Of a DNA stretch of 59,604 bases, positions 33,135-40,731 are shown in pieces. The DNA is from G020353115 sp964389685. Its GTDB lineage: Bacteria > Bacteroidota > Bacteroidia > Bacteroidales > VadinHA17. The stretch spans positions 1-59,604 of the forward strand of contig CAYMFM010000017.1 of the NCBI GenBank assembly GCA_964389685.1, in the 5' to 3' direction. The first letter of the stretch is position 1, and every line of letters begins with the position of its first letter. The notes under the pieces were generated by a model. The model saw nothing but the letters and a program-made list of their open reading frames with translations, ran no database searches and was not told the DNA's origin. Made by a program: the position numbers and the translations under genes.

Positions 33135-34766
33135 ATGATGAAAAAAATATTCTTCTTACTGGCCCTCTCCTTTCTCATCCACTCCAGAGCATACAACCAG
33201 TTGTCTATTCAAACGGTTGCTGAAAGGTCCAATTACGAATCCACATCCGTGTATAAGGATGTCATGGCATTTATTGCCGGGTTGGAACAAAGTTCCCCAC
33301 TGGTTCGTACCGAGTATATCGCCACGACTGCAGAGGGCAGAGATATACCCCTTCTGGTAATTGGGGACCCTTTACCCGGGTCACCGGAAGACCTGGTAAA
33401 CGATAACCGGATCGTGGTATACATTCAGGCAAACATACATGCCGGAGAAGTTGAGGGAAAAGAGGCAACCTTAATGTATACCAGGGACCTGCTGAAGGAA
33501 AAAGACCGCAACATACTTGATCATGTAGTTTTACTGATTTGTCCGATCCTGAATGCAGACGGAAACGAAAAAATCAGTCCTTCAAACCGAACTAATCAGA
33601 ACGGACCGGTAAATGGTGTTGGCGTAAGGCACAATGGCATGCTTCTTGACCTGAACCGGGATGCGATGAAGATCGAGTCTCCCGAAATTGATGGAGTAAT
33701 CACCAACGTGTTTAACCGCTGGGATCCATTCATCTTCATGGATTGCCATACAACCAATGGATCCTATCACGAAGAACCGGTAACATTTATGTGGATGCTT
33801 AATCCAAACGGCGACCGCACACTGATCAACTACATGCGCGATAAGATGATGCCTGCTGTAGGTACCCGGCTCAGGGATGAGTTTAACGTGGAAAATTGCT
33901 ATTACGGTAATTTCAGAGATCCGATGGATTTTGAGAAGGGATGGTACCCCAATGCCAGCGAACCACGTTATATAAGCAATTATTTTGGTATCCGAAACAG
34001 GCTCGGAATACTCAATGAGAATTATGTTTATGCTGACTTCAAATCACGAGTTCAGGGTTGTTACTTTCTCATCCGTTCAGTTGTGGAGTATGCATCACAA
34101 AACAAAAGCGAGATACGTGACATGATCAGGATGGTTGACCTGAAAACGATCGATCGGGGAATGTCACCTGCTCCAGCCGACTCGTTTGCCATTACCTATC
34201 AACCCGAACCTACACCCGAACAGGTAACCATAAAAGCGTATGAGGTTGAAATTGGGGAGGCACAAGCCGGAAGAAGAAGAATGGTCAAAACCGATCGGAT
34301 GAAGATAGTCTCAGTGCCTTACTTTGCCGACTATTATCCAACCTCCAGTGTGAAATTTCCTTTTGCTTATGTCCTTGAATTTCCCGACCCCTATATCCTG
34401 AAACTGCTGGAAAAACATGGAATAACGGTTGAACAGTTAACTGCAAGCCAAACGCTGGCTGTGGAGGAGTTTCAGATTGAAAAGTTAACCCCGGCGAACC
34501 GGCTGAACCAGGGGCATTATACAAACAGTGTAAAAGGCACATTTGTGGAAATTAAAAAAGAATTCCCGGCCGGCACGCCTGTCGTTTGCACATCGCAGCC
34601 GCTGGGAAATCTTATCGCATATTTACTGGAACCCCAATCGGATGACGGTCTGCTTTACTGGAACTATTTCGACCGGTATTTATCTCCACAATGGGGAAGA
34701 GGGTATAATACTTATCCTGTGTATAAGATCCTGGAGCCGACAGATCTTGAAACAACTGAAGAATAA
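33135..34766 (+). CDS. secreted M14-family zinc carboxypeptidase
   Basis: A 543-residue exported metallopeptidase. Signal peptide at residues 1-20 (KKIFFLLALSFLIHSRA). Zinc ligands are His102 and Glu105 (HAGE) and His205 (MDCHTTNG); NADGNE at about 140-145 and LNENYVYADF near 290 complete the M14 pattern. A second in-frame ATG is at 33138. It follows the prolyl aminopeptidase-like gene by 32 bp. It is shorter than the M14 protein at 5743-8367 and lacks that protein's amidotransferase-like C-terminal half. Confidence 0.9.
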   Translation: MMKKIFFLLALSFLIHSRAYNQLSIQTVAERSNYESTSVYKDVMAFIAGLEQSSPLVRTEYIATTAEGRDIPLLVIGDPLPGSPEDLVNDNRIVVYIQANIHAGEVEGKEATLMYTRDLLKEKDRNILDHVVLLICPILNADGNEKISPSNRTNQNGPVNGVGVRHNGMLLDLNRDAMKIESPEIDGVITNVFNRWDPFIFMDCHTTNGSYHEEPVTFMWMLNPNGDRTLINYMRDKMMPAVGTRLRDEFNVENCYYGNFRDPMDFEKGWYPNASEPRYISNYFGIRNRLGILNENYVYADFKSRVQGCYFLIRSVVEYASQNKSEIRDMIRMVDLKTIDRGMSPAPADSFAITYQPEPTPEQVTIKAYEVEIGEAQAGRRRMVKTDRMKIVSVPYFADYYPTSSVKFPFAYVLEFPDPYILKLLEKHGITVEQLTASQTLAVEEFQIEKLTPANRLNQGHYTNSVKGTFVEIKKEFPAGTPVVCTSQPLGNLIAYLLEPQSDDGLLYWNYFDRYLSPQWGRGYNTYPVYKILEPTDLETTEE

Positions 34767-34885
34767 TCTTGCTTGAGTTGGTTATATTGTATATTGTTGA
34801 TCAGTAGTTTAATGTTCAATTTATAGTATTTTGAACTTTGTATCAAAGACATTCTTCAATTGGACACACTATGGGCTTTGGAAGT

Positions 34886-35046
34886 GTGTAAGTCGACTCT
34901 TCCATGGGAATGCCTGCCCGACCGGCAGGCGGGCCTTCGGCAAGAGAGTCGACCTACATAGTATCGGCCTGCTCCACAGGTTCGGTATACATATACACTA
35001 TGTAGGGCGATCCTGCCTCGCCGGCAGGCAGGTTTACAAGTCGCCT
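34886..35046. repeat. compound palindromic intergenic element
   Basis: The 330-bp gap 34767-35096 has no gene. It holds a nested set of hairpins: GTCGACTCT/AGAGAGTCGAC as outer arms (34892-34953), GCCTGCC/GGCAGGC inside (34912-34930), CCTACATAGT/ACTATGTAGG (34953-34962 and 34997-35006), and GGCGA/TCGCC enclosing CCTGCC/GGCAGG (35006-35045). The order suggests a composite REP-like element or a structured leader of the following homoserine dehydrogenase gene. Confidence 0.5.
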
Positions 35047-35096
35047 CTTAGAAGTGAGAAATTGGATTTTCTTTCAAACTGTTCTTTTGTTCATCC

Positions 35097-36200
35097 ATGA
35101 AAAGTATACCGATCATACAGCTGGGTATCGGTAATGTCGGTCGGGAGGTGATCCGGAATGTTCTCGAATGCAGTGATTGTGGCGGAAACAGGATATTCCG
35201 GTACATTGGGATTGCCAACAGCAAATCCATTCTTTTCCAGCCTGAGGGGATTCCGGAGCGGTTTCTTGAGGAGGTCATTTCTGCCAAAAACTCAACAACA
35301 ACAATAAACCAGCCGGGGTCCGGAAAACATAACGGTGACCTCTCCCCTCTCCTGCAGGAAATAGAGCGATCGGATCTCAGGGATTTCAAAATCATTGATG
35401 CATCAGATTCTGAAGCAACCACACCTTTTCTGCTTGGATGTGCCGAAAAGGGGGCTGCCCTGGTATTAGCCAACAAAAAACCCCTGGTCCGGGAGATAGC
35501 AACCTTCAGATCGCTGAAGAGGGTCCCCCTGGGATTCAGGGCTACTATCGGAGCCGGACTTCCCATCATACCGGCAATCGAGAAGCTTATTTCCGAAAGG
35601 AAAAAAATTCACAAAATGGAAGGATGTTTAAGCGGATCTTTGGGTATATTATGTTCATCACTGGAAGAAGGAAAAGGTTTTTCAGTTATTGTAAACGAAT
35701 TAAAAGACCTTGGTTATACTGAACCCGATCCCCGTGAAGATCTTTCTGGAAAAGATATGGCACGTAAAATACTTATACTTTCCAGGGTGTCGGGTTATCA
35801 TCTTGAATTTGATGATATAATTACAGAGAGTTTATTTCCTGAAGACATGGCTTCGCTATCTGCAGATACCTTTTTGTCAGATCTCAGGATTATGGATGAT
35901 GAATACAGGGAGAGGTTCATCCGGGCTTCACAAAAGAACTGTACCCTGCGCTTTGTCGCGACTCTTGAGGATGGAATGTGCAGGGTTGGCCTGAAAGAGG
36001 TTTCCGGGGATTCATTGTTTGGCAACCTGAAAGGTGCTGAAAAGCTTGCTGTTATTCACACCGACAGGAATGAGGATGATCCGGTTATCATACGGGGTGC
36101 CGGTGCAGGGGCAAAGTCAGCAGCAAAGGATGTGTTTGACGACCTGATGGAGTTAACCCGAATTATTCATGCATTCAGCATGAATAATGACGATACATAA
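35097..36200 (+). CDS. homoserine dehydrogenase
   Basis: NAD(P)-dependent homoserine dehydrogenase of 367 residues, converting aspartate semialdehyde to homoserine for threonine and methionine synthesis. The Rossmann motif is QLGIGNVG; VLANKKPL holds the conserved Lys; the catalytic signature GYTEPDPREDLSGKDMARKILIL is split here as GYTEPDPREDL and SGKDMARKILIL. There is no ACT domain and no aspartokinase fusion. The last 15 residues (LTRIIHAFSMNNDDT) and the stop codon are encoded by the 88-bp repeat at 36153-36240, so the natural C-terminus has been replaced; the core enzyme is complete. Confidence 0.9.
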   Translation: MKSIPIIQLGIGNVGREVIRNVLECSDCGGNRIFRYIGIANSKSILFQPEGIPERFLEEVISAKNSTTTINQPGSGKHNGDLSPLLQEIERSDLRDFKIIDASDSEATTPFLLGCAEKGAALVLANKKPLVREIATFRSLKRVPLGFRATIGAGLPIIPAIEKLISERKKIHKMEGCLSGSLGILCSSLEEGKGFSVIVNELKDLGYTEPDPREDLSGKDMARKILILSRVSGYHLEFDDIITESLFPEDMASLSADTFLSDLRIMDDEYRERFIRASQKNCTLRFVATLEDGMCRVGLKEVSGDSLFGNLKGAEKLAVIHTDRNEDDPVIIRGAGAGAKSAAKDVFDDLMELTRIIHAFSMNNDDT

Positions 36201-36240
36201 TTGAAATCTATTGATTATCAATTATATATGTCAGGGTTAA
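36153..36240 (+). repeat. 88-bp TTAA-bounded repeat element, copy B
   Basis: Identical over 88 bases to 16077-16164, with the same TTAACCC and GGGTTAA ends. It overlaps the last 48 bases of the homoserine dehydrogenase gene, supplying its stop codon. Right after it, ACCGCATTATTTATGAATAATAC looks like a decayed relative of the element's left end (described here as an ATTATT/AATAAT hairpin at about 36246-36260). Confidence 0.75.
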
Positions 36241-36295
36241 ACCGCATTATTTATGAATAATACATTTTCTAAAGTATCAGTACTTTTTTAATTGA

Positions 36296-37138
36296 ATGAA
36301 ATTAACACATGAAAATAAAGTAGAAAAATTTTACTCTCACGGTTCTAATATAAGGCGATTTCAAGAAGGAGGGTATTTATCATTTGGTTATTGGACAGAT
36401 GAAATTATTGATTATCATCAAGCTGCTGAAGCATTAATTAATCGTATACTTAAATTTGAAAAAACACTTAACTGTGGGATGGTTCTTAATGTGGCATGTG
36501 GATATGGTTCAGAAACGTTAAAAATATATGAAAAAATCTGTCCTGAAAAAATTATAGCCATTGATATTACGGATTCACATATTGAACATGCAAAACTTCA
36601 AATAAGTTCATTAAACTTATCTGAGCGTATTCATTTTGAAAAAATGGATGCATGCAAACTAAGTTTTCCACCTGATAGCTTTGATTATGTGATTGCTATT
36701 GAAGGACCAGCACATTTTAATACACGAGAGATATTTTTGAAAAAGGCATATGAAGTGCTGAAACCAAATGGTATTTTATTACTTTCAGATATTACAATTG
36801 ATAATATAGAAAGGAAAAAAAATCTATATAATAGAATAATTGGCAATTTTTGTGCAAAGCACTGGCATATGCCTAAAGATAATTGGATGTCAATAGAAGA
36901 GATGAAAGTATTATTAAATGAAATTGGATTTATAATTGATACTGCTGAAAGTTCAGGAAGAAATGTTTATCCGGGATTTTCGCATCATAATTTACAACTG
37001 GAGTCAGTAAGGAATGCAATTCGCACGAGAGGAATTAAAATTGGTTTAGCACTAACATTTATTTCTTGGCTGCTTGGATATGTTTATAGAAGAAAGATGA
37101 TTGACTATGTGTTTCTAAGAGCAATAAAAAAAGAATAG
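36296..37138 (+). CDS. SAM-dependent methyltransferase, AT-rich (probably acquired)
   Basis: Class I methyltransferase of 280 residues. SAM-binding motifs: VLNVACGYGSETLKI (motif I), IIAIDITDSHIEHAK, MDACKLSFPPDSFDYVIAIEGPAHF and EVLKPNGILLLSDI. It resembles the UbiE/sarcosine-dimethylglycine methyltransferase-like group, with a hydrophobic C-terminal segment (LALTFISWLLGYVY). Substrate unknown. Its base composition is far below that of neighbours: 16 of 60 bases are G or C in 36301-36360, against 32 of 60 in 35401-35460. It follows a repeat element and is followed by 283 bp with no gene, all pointing to lateral transfer. Confidence 0.85.
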   Translation: MKLTHENKVEKFYSHGSNIRRFQEGGYLSFGYWTDEIIDYHQAAEALINRILKFEKTLNCGMVLNVACGYGSETLKIYEKICPEKIIAIDITDSHIEHAKLQISSLNLSERIHFEKMDACKLSFPPDSFDYVIAIEGPAHFNTREIFLKKAYEVLKPNGILLLSDITIDNIERKKNLYNRIIGNFCAKHWHMPKDNWMSIEEMKVLLNEIGFIIDTAESSGRNVYPGFSHHNLQLESVRNAIRTRGIKIGLALTFISWLLGYVYRRKMIDYVFLRAIKKE

Positions 37139-37421
37139 TATTTTTAACATTAATGTACGTTGGCCAACGCCGCATATAGCCAATGGCTGCCTTAACTGGT
37201 ATGCGATTGTAGACACTTCGCAAGCAAGCCAGTGCACCTGGATAGGGAAATGCTCCGAAACCCCGCCACTGGCCATATACGAAATTGTTTGTAATGAACA
37301 AGACGAAGCTAAACCCACAGTATAAGCATAATCGTATGGCTATTGCTCTCTTCCGTGTGCAGTATCACTTAACTATGCTATTGTCAGGCACATCTTGATT
37401 GAATAGAGCAGTATCCAGGAG
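37139..37421. other. intergenic sequence without recognisable genes
   Basis: No ORF with support. The base composition returns to the local average at about 37155, marking the right edge of the AT-rich methyltransferase islet. Confidence 0.5.
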
Positions 37422-38966
37422 TTATTTGGTAGCAAATTCAAGAATGTCTCCGATGGTTTTGAATTCTTTGATGAGGGAAAGGATGTTTCTGACCTTTTCT
37501 TTAATGTATTGATCAACGCCGCCTGCTGCTTTTCTGCCATCCCCCATGGCAAGGATAACAGTAGCGCCTCCACGGACAATATCACCCCCTGCAAAAATAT
37601 CGGGTATGGAAGACTGCATGGTATCCTGGTTCACCTTGATGGTACCCCAGGCAGAGACCTCCAGTTCGGGCATATTTCTTGGGATAAGCGGATTAGGAGA
37701 GACACCCACGCTAACAACAACAGTGTCTGCTTCAATCTCATACTCCGATCCTTTAATGGGGATGGGTCTTCTCCGCCCGGAATCATCCGGTTCTCCCAAC
37801 TCCATTTTTTGAACCTTCATGCCTTTAACCCGTCCGTTTTCATCTCCATAATATTCCAGGGGATTTGTGAGGTTCAGAAACTCAATACCTTCTTCCTGAG
37901 CATGTTTGATCTCTTCATTTCGTGCCGGCATCTCCTCGATGGAACGCCGGTAAAGGATCCTGGCATTTTTTGCCCCCAATCGTTTTGCTGTACGCACTGA
38001 ATCCATTGCTGTGTTACCACCGCCAATCACGGCGACATTTTTCCCGCTGATGACCGGTGTATCGTAGTCATCGTGTGCCGCTTTCATGAGGTTAATCCGG
38101 GTGAGGTATTCATTGGCTGAGTAAATCCCGATGTAATTTTCCCCGGGAATATTCATAAAATTGGGGAGTCCGGCACCACTGGCAACAAAAAATGCCGCAT
38201 AGCCCTGTTTTCTCAAATCATCGATAGTAGAGGTTTTACCGACGATGAAATTGGTAAAAAAATGTACACCCATCTTTTTCAGGATATCAATCTCAACATC
38301 AACAATTTCATTGGGAAGCCTGAATTCAGGAATGCCATATTTCAATACCCCTCCGATTTCATGCAGTGCTTCAAAAACGGTAACATCATATCCCATTTTT
38401 GCCATATCACCGGCAAAGGCGAGGGATGCAGGTCCTGAACCAATGGTAGCAACCTTAATCCCGTTATGGCTGGAAATCTCCGGAACAGATATATGACCAC
38501 TGTTCCGCTCGTAATCGGCCGCGAAACGTTCCAGGTTCCCAATAGCTACCGGAGGTTTCTTCAGTTTCTCATTATAGAAACAGGTTTTTTCACACTGTGC
38601 TTCCTGTGGGCAGACCCGACCACACACAGCCGGAAGTGCATTGGTCTCTTTCAGCACTTTTGCAGATTCCAGGAATTCACCTGCTTCAATTAATTTCACA
38701 AATTTCGGAATATTAATACCCACAGGACAGCCATAGATACAGGTTGGGCTGGGACAATCAATACACCGCCGGGCTTCATGGATCGCTTGTTCTTCAGTAA
38801 GTCCTTTATTTACCTCGCAGTAGCTCTTATTCCTGATATCAGGATCTGCTTCAGGCATAGCCAATCGCTCCAGGCTGGTCCGCTCCTTATTTTTGATTTT
38901 GCTGCGGAGCTCAACCCTCCACTCCTGTTCTCTCTCCTTCTTCAGATATGCAAGTAGGCTCTCCAT
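37422..38966 (-). CDS. nfnB: NfnB / NADPH-dependent glutamate synthase-like subunit
   Basis: Large subunit of NADH-dependent ferredoxin:NADP+ oxidoreductase, 514 residues. [4Fe-4S] motifs RCIDCPSPTCIYGCP and AVCGRVCPQEAQCEKTC; FAD fold VATIGSGPASLAFAGD; NADP(H) fold VAVIGGGNTAMDSVRTAKRLG with YRRSIEEMPAR; C-terminal FAGGDIVRGGATVILAMGDG. With NfnA it forms the enzyme that reduces NADP+ with NADH and reduced ferredoxin by bifurcation in reverse. It lies 3 bp after NfnA. The C-terminus carries a short extra tail (EFKTIGDILEFATK) that closely resembles the N-terminus of the ferritin-like protein at 40104-40562. Confidence 0.94.
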   Translation of the reverse strand: MESLLAYLKKEREQEWRVELRSKIKNKERTSLERLAMPEADPDIRNKSYCEVNKGLTEEQAIHEARRCIDCPSPTCIYGCPVGINIPKFVKLIEAGEFLESAKVLKETNALPAVCGRVCPQEAQCEKTCFYNEKLKKPPVAIGNLERFAADYERNSGHISVPEISSHNGIKVATIGSGPASLAFAGDMAKMGYDVTVFEALHEIGGVLKYGIPEFRLPNEIVDVEIDILKKMGVHFFTNFIVGKTSTIDDLRKQGYAAFFVASGAGLPNFMNIPGENYIGIYSANEYLTRINLMKAAHDDYDTPVISGKNVAVIGGGNTAMDSVRTAKRLGAKNARILYRRSIEEMPARNEEIKHAQEEGIEFLNLTNPLEYYGDENGRVKGMKVQKMELGEPDDSGRRRPIPIKGSEYEIEADTVVVSVGVSPNPLIPRNMPELEVSAWGTIKVNQDTMQSSIPDIFAGGDIVRGGATVILAMGDGRKAAGGVDQYIKEKVRNILSLIKEFKTIGDILEFATK

Positions 38967-38969
38967 AAT

Positions 38970-39803
38970 CTATGCTTTTCTATATTTGCCTATAAACTGC
39001 TCATACGATTTCTCTTCCTTATCTTTATAAGCATTCAGACGCATCAGCATCTCATCATAATCAATTTCATGTGCATCAAATTCCGGTCCGTCAACACAAA
39101 CAAACTTCGTCTTTCCTCCCACACTCACCCTGCATGCTCCGCACATCCCGGTACCATCCACCATAATGGTATTTAAGCTGGCCAGTGTTTTTATCTTGTA
39201 TTTTTTTGTCAGCAGAGCAGCATATTTCATCATGATTGCCGGTCCGATGGTAATCGCCAGGTTTACTTTTTCCCTTTTGATAATCTCCTCCATCCCATGC
39301 GTTACCAATCCCTTTTTACCATAGGAACCATCATCCGTCATGATGACGACCTCATCAGAATGTTTTCTCATCTGTTCTTCCAGGATGATCAGCTTTTTGG
39401 TTCTTGCAGCGAGCACGGTGATTACCTTGTTCCCTGCCTGTTTGAAGGCTTCCACAATGGGCAGCATGGGAGCCACTCCAACACCACCACCGGCTGCCAA
39501 TACTGTACCCACCTTCTCGACGTGAGTAGCCTTTCCCAGGGGGCCAACAACATCCGTAATGTAATCCCCTTCCTCCAGGTTCGCCAGCTTGATCGAAGAA
39601 ACGCCCACTTTCTGTGCAATCAGTGTAATGGTACCTTTTTCCACATCGGCTTCAGCAATGGTAAGCGGAAACCGTTCACCCTTCACTCCCACTCGAATAA
39701 TAACAAAATGTCCTGCTTTTCTGCTTCGGGCTATTTCAGGAGCTTCAATGACCAGCTTTACCACTGCTTCCGAGAAATATTCCTTCTCAACGATTTTATT
39801 CAT
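38970..39803 (-). CDS. nfnA: NfnA, FAD/[2Fe-2S] subunit of ferredoxin:NADP+ transhydrogenase
   Basis: Small subunit of the bifurcating transhydrogenase, 277 residues. FAD-binding segment ERFPLTIAE, intact NAD(H) motif AAGGGVGVAPMLPIVEAF, and [2Fe-2S] ligands in DGTGMCGACR and FVCVDGP (one Asp and three Cys). Length and motifs match characterised NfnA. It is the first gene of the nfnAB operon and is divergent from the ferritin-like gene. Compared with the paralogue at 28312-29124, the nucleotide-binding glycines are all in place. Confidence 0.94.
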   Translation of the reverse strand: MNKIVEKEYFSEAVVKLVIEAPEIARSRKAGHFVIIRVGVKGERFPLTIAEADVEKGTITLIAQKVGVSSIKLANLEEGDYITDVVGPLGKATHVEKVGTVLAAGGGVGVAPMLPIVEAFKQAGNKVITVLAARTKKLIILEEQMRKHSDEVVIMTDDGSYGKKGLVTHGMEEIIKREKVNLAITIGPAIMMKYAALLTKKYKIKTLASLNTIMVDGTGMCGACRVSVGGKTKFVCVDGPEFDAHEIDYDEMLMRLNAYKDKEEKSYEQFIGKYRKA

Positions 39804-40065
39804 TTTACAGCTTTGATATTGATATTCACTCGAACAAATCCTCCAAAATAGTGTCGATCCGGGTAAGATATTCTGGTACAGACCGCGAAAATTAAAAAAT
39901 AAAAGTAATATATATGAAAAATGGACTTCAAATTCACGGTATGTTTTACAACTTACTTTATCGTGGACACTATATACTATTTATTGCTAATCAACGATTT
40001 AAGCCAGGTTGCTTTCACTAAATATATAATAATTTTTACTGAATAGTAATTTTTAAATAAAAAAT

Positions 40066-40073
40066 TAACTTTG
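40066..40073 (+). promoter_or_regulatory. Bacteroidota -7 box of the ferritin-like gene
   Basis: TAACTTTG, an exact TAnnTTTG match, 30 nt before the ATG at 40104. It also shows that the TTG at 40071, which lies inside the box, is not the start. The rest of the 300-bp gap 39804-40103 is AT-rich with no gene. Confidence 0.55.
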
Positions 40074-40103
40074 TACCGTTTCATTCAAAATAACATCTCG
40101 ATT

Positions 40104-40562
40104 ATGGAAGAATTTAAAACGCTACAGGATATTCTGAATTTTGCCATTGGTGAAGAGGAAAAAGCTGCCGCACTCTATGCTGACCTTGCCAAACGAAGCA
40201 AAAACAGGGAGATGGCTGAAGTGTTTACCCAATTCTCAAAGGAGGAGCTGGGACATAAAAAGAAACTTCAAGCCATTAAAGGAAGCAGTAAAGTTGTCAT
40301 TCCGGAAAAGAAAGTACAGGATCTTAAAATCGGAGATTACCTTGTCGATGTGGACAAATCCAGGGATGATCTGAATTACCAGGATGCGCTTATCGTTGCC
40401 ATGAAGGAAGAAAAAGCTGCATTCAAGCTCTATACAAACCTTGCCGGCAAAACAGACGATCCGGAAGCCCGTGGTGTGTTCCTGATGCTCGCCCAGGAAG
40501 AAGCAAAGCATAAGCTTCGTTTCGAAATCGAGTACGACGAGAATGTGTTGAAAGAAAACTAA
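40104..40562 (+). CDS. ferritin-like/rubrerythrin-type diiron protein
   Basis: A 152-residue four-helix diiron protein. Two pairs of metal-binding helices are visible: EEEKAAALY with EELGHKKKL, and KEEKAAFKLY with EEAKHKLRF, giving the ExxH ligands of the rubrerythrin/erythrin group. There is no rubredoxin domain. Such proteins remove peroxide or handle iron in anaerobes. The N-terminus (EEFKTLQDILNFA) is repeated almost word for word at the C-terminus of the divergent NfnB. The ATG at 40104 is chosen because the promoter box covers the alternative upstream start. Confidence 0.88.
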   Translation: MEEFKTLQDILNFAIGEEEKAAALYADLAKRSKNREMAEVFTQFSKEELGHKKKLQAIKGSSKVVIPEKKVQDLKIGDYLVDVDKSRDDLNYQDALIVAMKEEKAAFKLYTNLAGKTDDPEARGVFLMLAQEEAKHKLRFEIEYDENVLKEN

Positions 40563-40731
40563 TCCTCAGGAACAGAATAGATAAGGGAAAAGCGAGTATC
40601 CGACAGCTTCTTGTGAGGGCAGTTAGTTTCAACGGGATGGTTATTGATCCGGCGTTCAAGCATATCTTCTCCCTTCTATAATCCGTTATCCTTTACCCTA
40701 TACGATTGGCTTTATGCCCTATGCTCTCTGC

